NCBI GenBank assembly: GCA_018806985.1
Contig: JADANN010000420.1
Coordinates: 1,426,001-1,490,000, forward strand
Length of the DNA stretch: 64,000 bases
Direction: 5' to 3'
From: Angiostrongylus vasorum
Taxonomy: Eukaryota > Nematoda > Chromadorea > Rhabditida > Metastrongylidae
Positions 12,101 through 22,690 of this stretch are shown here, in pieces. A model generated the notes under the pieces. That model ran no database searches. It worked only from the letters and a program-made list of their open reading frames with translations, and was not told where the DNA came from. How positions within the stretch are numbered: the stretch's first letter is position 1; each line of letters begins with the position of its first letter. The translations under genes and the position numbers were made by a program.

Positions 12101-15100
12101 TATTCCTCACTCCATGTGCGCATGTAGTGGATAGGAATCCTCTGCAATGCGCCTACGCAGACCTTGGTTCGATTTCGTGCACCGGGAAAACCAATCCTTC
12201 CATCCTTCCAGGGTCGTCAAAATAGCACCACACTTATGTGGGTGGATATAAACATTAGCTATGCGTCGCTACTACATTACAAGCCATTGTTTAGCACACC
12301 TCCTAACGGTTTACCGCCTCATCGTGGCTAGGAGGTGTTCCTGGGTGTCGGACTGCGATGTACAGAGGGGGGATTCGTCTCCTCGGCAGGGTCTCCCAAG
12401 CTGAGAACGAGTCCGGCGTTTCCATCAGGAAGCCTAGCTAAGAGTAAACCAATACCATGATCCACCACCATCCTGGTATTAAAGTCGCATGGTGGCAAAT
12501 CTCCCTCTGATCCACAAGGGCTGCGACTGGCGGTGGTGGTGAAGACCTGGGACAGACTATGGCCCGGTTGACCTCGGTATTCCAGGGAACTGCAATGGCT
12601 TAACCAGCAAATCTCCGAAAATGGTGATTATGCTGGGCCCTGCACAACCAGTGAGGACGGGCCGTTCAAGTATTACGTAAGTAAGTAAGTGTTCAGCAAG
12701 CACTCCATCTCCATTACGCTACGAATGCAGACCACATTTCTCACAAATGGATCAATGTCAAACGCTTTAACCTTCACCACTTTACTACTTGCATCAAATC
12801 ACGACAGAAGATGTCAACGTGTCCCAAAATAAAAGATTACCTCAATAAAACGAAGTATAAGAGAGCAGTGCAGACGGCACCAGGCAAATCATGAACAATC
12901 CATTGCGGCAAACGTAAAACAATCCAGTTTAACCAGAGACAAGATGCGCGCCTTAATTACTAAATGTACTGCTAGGAATTAGAACTACACTAGAAACTTC
13001 TAGTGTGAAACTAATCCAACAAATAAACCTGTCAGATACTGAACACTAAGAAGGCTTACATACAAATCTTCAAATTCGTCGTGCTTCCGATTGCAGCTTT
13101 TGTAGCATCGTAACAGTACAGATGCATGTTTAGATCTACGTGAATAGATCTTAAAACATACAGGAGCACCAGAATCTGCTTAACAATCGCAAAATGCTAA
13201 ACATAAAATGGTCTTTGAAGCCTTCCAATAACGGCAATGATAGGGAAAAATGAATGAGTCAAGTTGTTCAATACAAACTTCCACTCCCACCTTAAAATGA
13301 AGCCGCTCTCCAAAAATTTTCAGGAACTCCATGCTTCTCGTATTTGAAGTGCGGCGCTTATTTGAAGTTCGACTAATCATCACAACTGATGATCAACACG
13401 AACCAGTCTCGGTGGACGGATAACGACCAATTTCGAGGCAACAGGTAACCGGATGATGAGTAATTACCTCTATGTCGCAGGCTTTCCTCTCGGTTGTTAC
13501 CGAACCCCCGGAAAATCCTTCCACTTAACAAACTTTTAGAAAGATGAAGTGAAGATAACCGTGTTATGACAAACATTAATCATTAACGAATTTCTAATCA
13601 GTGCACTTAATTTGTTGACCAGTTTAGAAATTATAAAAGTTGCAAAAAAGACCTAGCAGACTGGTACAGGTTTCTTCGGAGAAACTTTGGCGCAAATATG
13701 AAATCTGAGTCTAACAACGGTTAGCCAGCACGGGGAAAAAGAACAATAAGGGTAGATACTAACCCAGATCAATAGCTGTCTCAAGCGACAATATTTCAGG
13801 AATACAACAACAATTTAATGACTATGCAAGAGCTATTACAAACTCTTTATCTGTAAACATAAAGTATAACAAAGCTGAACACCAGAAAATGATATTACAA
13901 AAGAAAAAAAATCAGAATTAGCACGAAGTTCGAGGCTTTCTTTTTTAGCGAAAGAACAAATTACGTTCTAGAACCACCGATGAGATCCGAAAACCAAGGT
14001 AGTAGCAACTTCGATAAGGGATGACACACTAAGCCAATGACAAAACTAATGAGAGAACTAAGGTTGGAAACGAAAGTATTGGTGACAAATTTGATAATAA
14101 AGACTGAAATACTCGTTCATAATGAGAAAAATCCACACTTTCTAGGTTTAGTAGAAGTTCTTAGGACTGGAAGAAAAACGACTGTCGTAGTGACTTGACG
14201 AAAACACCATCTAGGCAATGCCTTTTACCAAAGTATGAAAGTGTGGATGAAAGAAGAAAGGAAAGAGTTGGTTACCAGAATGATAACTGATTATGGCTAT
14301 TTCTAAGCAAAATTATTCAATGTGTACGCAAGGAGTAGACATGTAGAGGTAGGCAACGTTTCAGAGGCATCATCATTTCTACAATCTAAAAGAAAAAAAA
14401 AGAAGCTAAGGAGGATATATTTAGAGATGAAATCATTTCGTCATTAAGTTCCAGTGTGGAAATAGGTAAGAAGGAAAGATGAACTAAACATAGACAAACC
14501 AAATGGTCTACATCCTGGTGGGAACATCAGGAACCGAAGAGATCTCAGAAGGCAACGGAGTGTTCTCCTGACTTTCATTCTCTTCATGAACCGTGTCCAG
14601 GTGGCGATGTGAATTATCGAACAAAACCGACTGACTCGTGTTATTATTCTCGCAGCTAGAATAATAAATACATTTTCAGAAGAAATCGAACTCACAAACA
14701 GTATTAAAAAGTTATTTGACCAACACAACCTACATAATGTTAACTTTCTATTTAGTGCCTATAAAAATTTTTTTACTGCAGGGTATCATTTGTGATACAA
14801 CCACAACCGAAACGAAGAACCAGCATGGTGTGTTAGTGAACGGGTTAGCCCTCGGAAAGGGTAATAGCGCGTTAGTTCCCCACCGCAGACACCTGCGGTT
14901 CGGAATTTTGCAAATATCTCAGCATCATTATAGTTCTTTCACAATCTACATATTCACTAGTTAAATGAAAGGTCTCGGATCTCACCATGTCTCAGATCCA
15001 AAGCTGATATCGATATCATCAACCGATACTGATGGAGAACGACCATCTGTAAAACGTTTCATGAGAAGGAATACCGATATAAAAATAACAATGAATAATA

Positions 15101-18100
15101 ACGATGCTAAGCATCACTTCAATAGACACAAAAAGGGTCCTCCAAGTTTTAAATCCGTCTCTACTCATCCACCGTTGTTATTCTACTTCTAAACACCAGT
15201 GTGACGACTAGAACTTCACAGCGAAAACGTACATATAATTCGAACCGATTTTAATTTTTTTACAGGAAATTGACTATAAACAACAGCGCAAAGTAAAAAA
15301 GAAACTTCCCTTCAATCTTCCTTGTATAGCTCCTCAAAATTGGATTTTCGGTAACCTTCAGGCTAAGCAAGCTGCTGTTAGTTCCGTTTAAACGAGATAA
15401 AAGGTCACCTAGAAGTTTCATTACAAGTGCGAAAAAAAAACCAAGCTCGAATAAGAACTTTCATAGAACTTACTTCTTGTATTTGCATGGTCACCTAGTC
15501 TGGTCGATGATGAGCCGCGATCTAGAAACACCAACAGAAACTAAGCAAGCACGTTCAATATAAAATTTTTGGAATCGAAAGACATGAACTGACAAAACCA
15601 ATAAATGATTATAAATGAACGAAAAGTTTTACAAAACAGACTAGCGTCGCGGTATTTTTTTCACACATCCCACCACCAGATAATGTGCGGATTCCAACAT
15701 ATCTTGCCTTAGAATCGTTTCCACAAAACCATATTCCATGAAGTTTTTCGAACTTTGCGTTTAGGTCCAGCTGCTGCCTGAGGATTTGCGGTTTCCTGAA
15801 TGTCATGAACGCTGGTCAATTCCACCTGGAATTCCAGGACTGCCCGATTAGCGTGTTGCTAGGATCTCTGGTCCCCGACCTACGAAGGATAGGAGGTTTG
15901 GTTGACCTGGTACAAGGTCGAAATAAGGCCTTATAAGTATTGAACGGCACTACTAGCATTACATTATTCACGCCGCAGCTAGAAAAAAAGAACAAACCAA
16001 AAACATGTAACAAAAGGATGAACATGGTGACAGAGCCTCCCAAGAAGTACCGCAACTGACATATAACATGGTGTGACAGAAACTTCCATCATTATTAAGT
16101 CGTTTCCAACAGGTGAATTCGGACAGCACTTGGTACAGTTATGGTTTGCGCGTCTGTGGTGGAAGAATTCTAATGAAGAGGCACCAAATCTCGGATCGAT
16201 GTAAAGAAAGTGAGAACGCTAATGCTAAGGGCCCGAGAATGTTCATGCACAGTTCTCAAGATTCTAAGGAAAATCACTCTTGATCATTTAATGAGCGTTG
16301 AATATATCGTTAATAAGAGAAGATAAATCCTTATTTCGGAGCGAATCCGCGCGCATGTGAATCTGTCAGCCTTTGTGGAAGGAGACTGCAAAACAACGAA
16401 ACGCGTAACGAACCCGCTTATATGTGAAGACAGTTAATTTAAGTGCACTTAAGTGTTTCTAGCTGGATATTTACACAAAATTAGAACAATGAAGAGGAAA
16501 AAAATAAATCACATAAGAATAAATAGCATTGTAGTGCATTTATAAGAGATTAACATCCATACCTTTAAAAGACCAACTCGTCGTACTTGTGGCTGCGATG
16601 TCACGTTTTAGTGAAGACCAATCCCAAGAATGACGGTACACATAGAGAAAACTAAGCACGCAGCCATAGACATAATACAAATACACTATCCACATTACAG
16701 CGCATGGTAAGAAAGTGAAACGAATTGCATCTAAAGAACAATAAAAAAAAGTATTTCCTGCAGCTAGTATCCTCACGTGCGAAAACGAAGAAATGAAAAA
16801 AAAAGGAAAAGAAAAACTAGCGGAGAGAAACGCAGAGCAGGGGCCTCTGTGGTGCAGTATGTAATAGGCGAGCCCCGGAAAGGGTAACGGTGGTTCGATC
16901 TGGCCCTGGCTCCAAGATTTTGCGAATATCTCAGCATCACTGTGGTTGTATTTCACATTATACCCTGCGGTGAAAAATTATAGTAGGCAGGAAGCAAAAG
17001 ATTAATACTGAGGAAGAAATGACTTGAAAAAATCCACTTTCTGTGGTGGAAACGGCTTCTCTAATTAGCCGTTGCGAAAGAGAGTACGACAGCGTTGATA
17101 TCACAGTGGTTTCCGTCAGTTTGTTGAAAACTCAAAGATTATCAATTTAACTCTAACATTAAAAACATAAACTATGACCTGAACACCAAAGCGACTTAGT
17201 TGGTCAAGGCCTTTTTTTTTACGATTACCGACCACTTTATTAAGAACTTATCTTCTCAGTTTGGTTTATAATGGGGGTTATTAATGATAAAAGTCCATAA
17301 CTCTGTGAAAACTGCCACTTGTTGAGCCATAGGATATAACTCTCATTAGTTTAGCTTACCAATTATGAGAAAAGTTACGGCTTGATCAGTTCGGCTTTCA
17401 GAAATCTGATGAAGCTGCATGCGAAAACTACGAATACAGCATAACAGAAAACCAGCGCCTAGCGTTACCTAGGGATTTTATTTCTATACGGATTAAAAAA
17501 TCAAAAACAAAAGTGATCAAATCAAACAGAAATCTGCTAGCTTCCCATGTGTCGTATAACAAACCACGCAAAAAAGTAGTGGAATTAGGAAGAAGGCCAG
17601 ATTGATACGGAATAACGACGCCAGTACACCACGCTTCCAAGCACCATGCATTGCCGTGAGCACCATAAAACCCATCAATGCGCTGTAATATTAAATAAAT
17701 TGGAGAAGTATGACCAACATTTGAATTCTACCATTTGCCGCTGGAGACCGTACAAAAACATTTAGTAACTTGAGACCGTGGCAAATTGCGCGTAAAACAA
17801 GGATTTTCCTCCGTTTTACTCATTAATGGGCGCGCGTGGCACAGTGGTCGGAGGCGCCCTGCAACACACACGTGGAATCGATCCCCACGCCCATGGCCCA
17901 CCAAACCTTCCATTCCTCCGAAGTCGGCAGATTGTTACCAGACTTGTCTGGGAGGATAGCAGCACTGGCTCGATACATCGGTATGCCACCGCGAGTCATT
18001 GTAAAGGCCAGATATGCATTCAATCACCTCCAAACGCTTAATGAAGTTGAATGCATGGCACATCCGTCAGGGATTGATCAACGCCGAGAGCTTTATCCTT

Positions 18101-20524
18101 TACCCTTTATACTCACTAATTCCATTTTCTGGGCTTTATTCTATGAGATTATCCAAGAAACGAACCTGAAGAAAAACAAATAGCTAAGTGCTGATGAAAC
18201 GTTCCGAGAAACGTTGAGGTAAGGTTTCCGAATATTTGGAGAGGTGGAGACATAGCTGAAAAAAGCAATGTGTTAGAAAACGTTTTGCTGCCTTATGACT
18301 CATTTTGAATAGCTTCTTGAGAGCATATGTTCCTCCAAAGGAACCATAATCGCTCAAGGCACCACTAACATCGACTCCCACTCTTGTGCATGGTCGAAAT
18401 GAAATTGATGATGGAGGTGGAATGGTGAAAATCCGTCCAATCCAGGAATTTGCAACCCAGTGAAGTCAGCTACACCAACTTGCCACATTAGCCAGAGCGA
18501 GATTAGCAGAAAGACGATATGTGTAACAAGCAGCAAGTGCTAAAAGAAATTCTGACTGTGTGTTGTTGAGTCCTGCCACGAAACCTGATGAGCAACTGGG
18601 CTTAACCCTAAACAAAAGATAAAAGAGAACATTAAGTAGTAGCTGAAATATGTATTAGAGCGGTATCGATTCGATTTCGTAATATCCGAAATACCAAGTC
18701 CTAAGGACTTTGCCGCGCAGTTTTCATTCTGTAACCTAAGTGAAGTCTTTTCGACTTTTACAACTAACAGATTTAACAATCTAACATTACTCTCAGATGA
18801 AAAAAACTGTCCACGGTAGCATATTGTCAAAACTGTATGGTCATTCCTATTTCTCATTTTCCTAAGAAGGTCGCTTTACTCACGACTAAGACAACGTTTT
18901 AATGCCTTAAAAAACACACAATGATGTATGTAAAAAAAATACAGCATATTTCTCTTTTAAATATAATGACGCAATGCGGGGTGCGTAGCGTAGTGGTTAA
19001 AGGCGCCCTATAATACACATGTGTTCGATGCCGCGCCCCAGACCCATCAACCCCTCCATCCTTCCGGAGTGGGCAAATTGGTAACAGACCTGTTTAGAAG
19101 GATAGCTGCACTGATTCGTTACATCGGTTGGTCACCGCGAGTAATTCTAAAGGCCAGAAATGCATTCAATCACCTCCAAACGATGCTTGATGAAGTCAAA
19201 TGCATGGCGCATCCTTCAAAAATTGATCAACGCCGCCATCACCATCCTTTATCTTTCAAGAAGATAACAAGCTGCAAGTACTAAGCAAACGTTTCCAATC
19301 TGTACAACTGAAAACGATTCACGTGCTACCGCCATGATACGAGGCTGACACAGTTGCAGCAATAGATAACATTCCTATGGTATTTATAGAAAAAAAAAGC
19401 GTAGGAACGAGTTCAGGACTATTTGAAGCCATGTCTCAATTTCTAAAAGACAAATATTACATATATACCAACTGTACATTTGCTTTGACACTTCATTTCA
19501 AAGTGATGAAATCGAAATCTTGAGAGTTTCAAGGTCTAATGTGTTTCTAACTCGTCGTATTTTTTCTTTTAGCTCAACAGCTAGCCAGCAATAGCTTAAC
19601 AATTCGAAAACGCCATCATATTTGTTTAATTTTACATAACTCGTTATTACATTCACTTTGCGAATCCCAGCGCTTCTTAGATTCACTTCACTTTCCTCGC
19701 ATTTGTCGTCCACAAACGTCTTCGAACATTTTACATGTTGTTTCGGCTGGTACTGATGACGATTTCGTCTGCTTCATGAACGTCGTAGAATACTGGTCGA
19801 GCCAGGTCTAGCTGCAACCTTGCAGATAGTCGCAGTAAGAGGTTCCCTCATGCATAGGGGGACAGCGTTGGGAGAGGTTGGACCAGAACCTCGCTTCTTG
19901 ATGAACTGCATCACTAACCGTTGTGCTACCCTCGCTCCTGCACTCCTACGTACTATATAAGAGATAAAGAATAAAGCTCTCGGCGTTGACCAATCCCCTG
20001 AGGGATGCGCCATGCAGTCGACTTCATTAAACATCGTTTGGAGGTGATTGAATGCATATCTGGTCTTTACAATGACTCGGGGTAGCGTACCGATGTATCG
20101 AGCCAGTGCTGCTATCCTCCCATACAAGTCTGGTACCAATTTGGGGACCCCGGAGGCATGGAAGGCTTGGTGGGCCAGGAGCACGGGGACCGATTGCACG
20201 TGTGTGTTGCAGGGCGCCTCCGACCACTGCGCCATACGCGCCCTACGTACTATACAGTGAGCTTGATATTTAAATAAGCATAATCTAAACACAACATACC
20301 TTCACGTGGATCTGTCCGAATAGCCAGGCGTATCCGTCATGACGAGCACGGAATCTGCCGACGGCGTCGGCCCTACGAATCCGACGTATTAGCGAATTCG
20401 TTGGGCTCATCGCTTCGAGTGCTGGGGAAACCATCGCTTCCAAACAACTTAAATCACTTGAAAAAGCATGTAGGAGTGAATCCACAGTCATATAATCAAC
20501 ACTTGGCAAGAACAACAAACAATG
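5907..20524 (-). CDS. Polytopic membrane protein gene, ten-exon model, 5' end uncertain
   Basis: A minus-strand gene assembled by eye from exons whose splice sites and phases agree: 20524-20300, 18539 to about 18382, 17682-17565, 17405(or 17414)-17360, 16730-16563, 13175-13060, 12024-11833, 11656-11522, 6684-6369 and 6160-5907. Phases run 0/0, 0/2, 2/0, 0/1, 1/1, 1/0, 0/0, 0/0, 0/1, 1/stop. The product is about 575 residues with roughly eight hydrophobic segments and a long hydrophilic C-terminal tail containing PPTY. I do not recognise the family. The start codon is not fixed: the first exon found has an acceptor, so further 5' exons may exist. The GTGAGT at 5930 is a possible extra donor, so the stop at 5907 may also be wrong. 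Introns hold RTE, mariner, SINE and SR insertions. Two adjacent genes joined by mistake is the main alternative. Confidence 0.6.
6369..6684 (-). CDS. Membrane-protein gene, exon with final TM segment and tail
   Basis: Excellent acceptor TTTTATTTTCAG before 6684 and donor GTAAGT after 6369; length 316, phases 0 in and 1 out. Begins with the end of a hydrophobic segment (MVLHIATVIYVCRRYDFKR) that continues the helix of the preceding exon. Then follows a cytoplasmic-like basic and Ser-rich region with LPPTYNNSPVPSYNKP, which contains a PPxY motif of the kind bound by WW domains. Confidence 0.65.
7230..7345. repeat. Fold-back (FB) arm fragment
   Basis: Contains TTTATCCTGCTAACGTTTCG and CTTCTTCAGAGCCGATTA, the same core seen in the FB element at 35.36-35.64 kb. 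Only one arm is visible. Confidence 0.5.
7820..10372 (+). mobile_element. RTE-type non-LTR retrotransposon, degenerate (copy A)
   Basis: Fragments of one element in order on the plus strand. Endonuclease: an EDFNAR-like stretch near 8060 with KFGSGEGNEN, then HAKIDHTFTNGR and a degenerate SDH motif (ESDYCLLRF) near 8240-8340. Linker and reverse transcriptase N-terminus at 8696-9100 (DMELITETFYTNLF, KEGPAPGLDNV). Later reverse-transcriptase pieces run to about 9700, and an RPSTRWGYVF-like C-terminal motif lies near 10145. The 3' end near 10300-10360 resembles the SR 3' end. Many stops and frameshifts; inactive. It sits in an intron of the minus-strand membrane-protein gene. Confidence 0.85.
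10374..11270 (-). pseudogene. Mariner-family transposase relic
   Basis: Read on the minus strand, pieces match the mariner transposase order. Near 11190: SEDTLRRCIRKLHRGDFDLE resembles the N-terminal helix-turn-helix. Near 11020: KLPKWMPQEV resembles the WVPHEL motif preceding the catalytic domain. Near 10800-10650: KLHQKKVVLNVSWFAG and FIHPSFLN precede KLQWLRPALLNRRAPILCH, the area of the second catalytic aspartate. Stops and frameshifts are frequent and the DD34D residues are not intact. Terminal inverted repeats were not identified. It abuts the 3' end of RTE copy A. Confidence 0.7.
11522..11656 (-). CDS. Membrane-protein gene, exon with two TM segments
   Basis: Acceptor TTTCCAG before 11656, donor GTGAGT after 11522; 135 bases, phases 0/0. 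Encodes VLFAVLVFNGIVVATWSLL and FILAVLSVIILALFIVAE, two hydrophobic stretches with a short polar turn. Confidence 0.65.
11833..12024 (-). CDS. Membrane-protein gene, exon with TM segments
   Basis: Acceptor GTTTAG, donor GTAAGT; 192 bases, phases 0/0. Encodes GTFLFVLSFLLNVILYYFCN, a loop with an N-glycosylation-type NSS, and a second hydrophobic start (WLRIVMSVPSVFVE). An ATG at 12018 could also be a start if the gene is shorter than modelled. Confidence 0.65.
12299..12692 (+). mobile_element. SR element, near full length
   Basis: Begins CCTCCTAACGGTTTACCGCC, carries the GTAAACCAATACCATGATCC and GCATGGTGGCAAATCTCC blocks and ends GCCGTTCAAGTATTACGTAAG with an AAGTAAGTAAG tail. Lies in an intron of the minus-strand membrane-protein gene. 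Confidence 0.8.
13060..13175 (-). CDS. Membrane-protein gene, linking exon (candidate)
   Basis: Acceptor TGTTAAGCAG, donor GTAAGC, 116 bases. The frame that fits phase 1 in and 0 out encodes a basic, Cys-containing loop (YSRRSKHASVLLRCYKSC, RKHDEFEDLY). It is the only exon seen that converts the phase of the 16.6 kb exon to that of the 12.0 kb exon. Another frame is also open (VLRSIHVDLNMHLYCYDATK) but would not fit the neighbours. Confidence 0.45.
14737..14950 (+). mobile_element. SINE-B, snap-back copy
   Basis: Bases 14737-14806 are the tail in minus orientation (TTTAGTGCCTAT, TTTACTGCAGGGTATCA). From 14807 a plus-oriented head follows: CAGCATGGTGTGTTAGTG, CTCGGAAAGGGTAATAGCGC, then CCGCAGACACCTGCGGTTC and TTTTGCAAATATCTCAGC. 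The second tail is truncated. Confidence 0.7.
14965..15192 (+). CDS. Unidentified coding-like ORF, possible exon
   Basis: An open frame of 75 codons with ATG, directly after the SINE-B copy. It encodes a polar, basic sequence (PKLISISSTDTDGERPSVKR, NNNDAKHHFNRHKKGPPS). Composition is protein-like and unlike the surrounding repeats. It may join the exon at 15266-15391 through a weak donor near 15165. It lies inside an intron of the minus-strand gene. No family recognised. Confidence 0.3.
   Translation: MKGLGSHHVSDPKLISISSTDTDGERPSVKRFMRRNTDIKITMNNNDAKHHFNRHKKGPPSFKSVSTHPPLLFYF
15266..15391 (+). CDS. Unidentified terminal exon candidate
   Basis: A strong acceptor (AATTTTTTTACAG) opens a frame of 41 codons ending in TAA at 15389-15391. 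The peptide starts EIDYKQQRKVKKKLPFNLPC and ends GNLQAKQAAVSSV. An internal GTAACC is an unlikely donor. Family unknown; probably the last exon of the gene to which the preceding ORF belongs. Confidence 0.35.
   Translation, partial: EIDYKQQRKVKKKLPFNLPCIAPQNWIFGNLQAKQAAVSSV
16563..16730 (-). CDS. Membrane-protein gene, exon with TM segment
   Basis: Acceptor TTGTTCTTTAG before 16730 and donor GTATGG after 16563; 168 bases, phases 1/1. Encodes AIRFTFLPCAVMWIVYLYYV and further hydrophobic residues, then YVYRHSWDWSSLKRDIA, a polar loop. Confidence 0.6.
16835..17012 (+). mobile_element. SINE-B copy with well-preserved tRNA-like boxes
   Basis: The head reads CTGTGGTGCAGTATGTAA (box A, TGGTGCAGTATG) and CGGTGGTTCGATCTGGCC (box B, GGTTCGATCTG) about 40 bases apart, matching the two-part RNA polymerase III promoter of tRNAs. 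The tail follows: GCGAATATCTCAGCATCA, then CACATTATACCCTGCGGTG and ATAGTAGGCAGGAAGC. No mirror copy here. Confidence 0.75.
17360..17414 (-). CDS. Membrane-protein gene, short exon
   Basis: Donor GTAAGC after 17360. Acceptor either GCATGCAG (exon from 17414) or CTTCATCAG (from 17405); both keep phase 0 in and 1 out. Encodes (LHQ)ISESRTDQAVTFLII, whose hydrophobic end continues into the next exon. Confidence 0.55.
17565..17682 (-). CDS. Membrane-protein gene, exon with two TM segments
   Basis: Acceptor TTTAATATTACAG before 17682, donor GTTTGT after 17565; 118 bases, phases 2/0. Encodes ALMGFMVLTAMHGAWKRGVL and INLAFFLIPLLFCV, two hydrophobic segments separated by a basic turn. Confidence 0.6.
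17826..18112 (+). mobile_element. SINE-A, full length
   Basis: Head GGGCGCGCGTGGCACAGTGG (box A) and GGAATCGATCCCCACGCCC (box B). Centre ACCAGACTTGTCTGGGAGG and TGTAAAGGCCAGATATGC. Tail GGGATTGATCAACGCCGAG and AGCTTTATCC. Inserted in an intron of the minus-strand membrane-protein gene. Confidence 0.9.
18370..18539 (-). CDS. Membrane-protein gene, exon with TM segment
   Basis: Acceptor ATTTCTTTTAG before 18539, phase 0 in. Encodes HLLLVTHIVFLLISLWLMWQ followed by a His/Phe-rich loop (PFHLHHQFHFDHAQ). The donor is uncertain: GTGGGA after 18382 or GTTAGT after 18370, both giving phase 2 as the next exon needs. A second frame across this region is open except for one TGA (GVDVSGALSDYGSFGGTYAL); I favour the TM frame because its phases fit both neighbours. 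Confidence 0.5.
18976..19262 (+). mobile_element. SINE-A, full length, diverged
   Basis: Head GTGCGTAGCGTAGTGG and GTGTTCGATGCCGCGCCCC, centre AGACCTGTTTAGAAGG, tail ATTGATCAACGCCG. An ACC-rich body distinguishes it from other copies. Confidence 0.85.
19968..20246 (-). mobile_element. SINE-A, full length, minus orientation
   Basis: Read on the minus strand it has GGGCGCGTATGGCGCAGTGG and a box B near CAATCGGTCCCC, the ACCAGACTTGTATGGGAGG centre and the tail with GGGATTGGTCAACGCCGAG. The long open frame across it (starting near 20292) is read-through of the SINE, not a gene. Confidence 0.9.
20300..20524 (-). CDS. Membrane-protein gene, most 5' exon found
   Basis: Acceptor TTATAGACAG before 20524, donor GTATGT after 20300; 225 bases, phases 0/0. 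GC-richer than its flanks. Encodes an extracellular-like or cytosolic region (MTVDSLLHAFSSDLSCLEAM, RRIRRADAVGRFRARHDGYA, WLFGQIHVK). An internal ATG (near 20497) could be the start codon if there is no upstream exon. Confidence 0.6.
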
Positions 20525-20649
20525 CTGTCTATAACATACAATCGATAATCAGTTGAACCTCATAAGGCCATTGAGGCGTGAATCTGGAAACTGCGTGCAA
20601 GATTTCCAACAAAATTTCTTCCCAAACTAATTTATCCTACAAGCCTTAC

Positions 20650-20728
20650 ATGGATGAATGAATGAGTGCATAAATGAATGAGTGAATAAATGAAATAATG
20701 AATGGATGAAAGAACGAATGAATGGTAT
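20650..20728. repeat. Imperfect GAAT tetranucleotide tract
   Basis: GAATGAATG-type units repeated with substitutions (ATGAATGAATGAGTGCATAA and onward). Simple-sequence DNA. Confidence 0.8.
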
Positions 20729-21234
20729 AGTACCGCATCAGGGACCCATTTCTATTTCAACCTTTACAATTACAGTGACTATTTGCTAGGTTTTAGATGG
20801 TCTTAGTTTTTAGGCAACATAGATGCACACCAATAAGGCATTACAGACATTAAGCGATAAAGAAAACTAATTTTGCTAAGTAAAGACAGCCAAGTATAAC
20901 CGAAACAATGCCGAAACGGTTTCAACAGTAATCAACTCACAATTTTAGGAGAACAAACATCAGGTGATACTTTATTAAGAAGAAACTACTTGTAGTTTAC
21001 TACTTGTAGTAAACAATCGATTAAGGATAAGGACTGAAGGCGAAGTTAGGCACCTAGTCGATCGATCGGGGAAACGACAACTGTAGGTTCGGAGAGCGAT
21101 CGTTTGGGACCTTTGGGGTCCACAGCAAATCTTCGCGCCTAAATACTTATTTGAATTAATTTCACTATTCTTTCCCCAAGAGCCTTTTCTTCCACTGTTT
21201 TTGATGATTTGGGTTACTAGTAAGTTAATATTCC

Positions 21235-21545
21235 AGTAGGGTCTCCCAAGCTGAAAAGGAGTCTGGCGTTTCAATCAGGAAGTCCAGCTGAGAGTAAACC
21301 AATACCAAGATCAGTCACCGTCCTGATATCAAAGTAGTTACATGTTGGCAAATCCTCCTCTGAACCAAAAAGGTGGCAACTGCCTGTGGTGGCGACGATC
21401 TGGAGCAGACTTTGGCCTGGCTGACCTCGGGACTTCAGGGGAACCACAGTGGCTAAACTAGCAAAATTCTGGAAAAGTGGGAATTACGCTGGTGTCCGCA
21501 CAACTAGTGAGGACGAGTCATCCAAGTATTCATGTGCGTAGTAAG
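21235..21545 (+). mobile_element. SR element, 5' truncated
   Basis: Starts at the TAGGGTCTCCCAAGCTGA block, lacking the 5' hairpin, and runs to GTCATCCAAGTATTCATG. Confidence 0.75.
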
Positions 21546-21572
21546 GCAACACCCTAGTGATATTACTTCTCT

Positions 21573-21865
21573 GGGTGGGTTGTGTAGCCACGTGGTTAGA
21601 GGTGCCCTGCTATGCACACGGGTTCATTGGTTTGACACCTACCAATCGCCGGCAAATCTGGCCCTATCACTCAAGGCTTTAGCAAGCAGGTACCAGACTT
21701 CTCTGAGAGGATAAAAACACTTGCAGTGATACATGTGATACATCAGTGGGTATCGCAAGTGACTGTACAGCATACATATGCATTGATTGCATGATCTTTA
21801 CGATATTGAGAATGGAGTCAAATGCATGGCCAATCCCTCGAGACTTGGTCAATAACCACTTTATG
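21573..21865 (+). mobile_element. SINE-A, old and diverged
   Basis: Head GTGTAGCCACGTGGTTAGAGG and CACGGGTTCATTGGTTTGAC. Centre GTACCAGACTTCTCTGAGAGG. Tail with TCGAGACTTGGTCAAT. Many substitutions indicate an old insertion. Confidence 0.65.
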
Positions 21866-22690
21866 TTTTGTTTTTTTAAGGCATTAGTACAATAAGGAAG
21901 GAGCTGTTAAGAGACTCATATACTTGTATGTGAATAGCAAAAATGTCTTAAGGCTTTCACGACGGCTGCCGTTTCCGCGAGTGGGGCTCATCGGAGCGCA
22001 ACCACGTTTGATTAGAGCGCAATCACAATGAGCATTGAAGTCAAGAAGTATGGTCACTGGGACCGCGTATGAGACACTGCACACTTTTTCATTGCCATTA
22101 TCGTCCCATTGTTCCGTTCCATCACATATTTTTCGTGCCTTCTAGCTTTCATGTATCCGATATGATCTTCTACCTATGATCCCATATTTAAAAACCGCTT
22201 CTAACTTGGGTGTGATGAAAGAAAACTCTTCCACTATCAAATCAGAGTGCTGTCAGCATTCAATAGAGTTATGTAAATTGTACAAAGAGTATTACGATGT
22301 TTACTTCTCGCTTTTGATACCCTACCATTCCAGACATTAACAACGATTCGTCATAGTGTTTGAAAATGAGATGACTACGAGTTGCTTGTCGAAAATAATG
22401 CTTTGCACAACTTGCGATCCCAGTTCTTCGGCAGCTCTCAACAATTTTTCAGTGATGAGTGTATTTAGGAGTTTAGACCTTAAGAGACTTATAGAGGAAT
22501 TGCGCTATCGTTCTATGGGTATTAATGTTACTATGTGTCTGCTCATTCCGTACTCGTTAGCCACGATTCACCGTTTCGACGTGGATGCGAAAGACTAGGG
22601 GAGCACTAATGTTAAGCCCGGAACAACCACTAAGCGGTTGGTCACATATTTGTATTATTTTTTTATATATGTACTTGTATATACATATTC

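Noticed and set aside
13920..14730. Possible CR1/Jockey-like LINE fragment (DKPNGLHPGG resembles a PDGIHP motif)
   Set aside because: Only one short resemblance; surrounding frames do not follow reverse-transcriptase order. Not strong enough to annotate.
18230..18606. Alternative soluble-protein exon (GVDVSGALSDYGSFGGTY frame)
   Set aside because: It contains an in-frame TGA and lacks a good donor; the transmembrane frame of the same exon fits both neighbours by phase.
19774..20292. 172-codon open frame on the minus strand
   Set aside because: It reads through a SINE-A copy (MAQWSEAPCNTHV is the translated tRNA-like head). The same peptide appears at 17.8, 46.9 and 59.3 kb.
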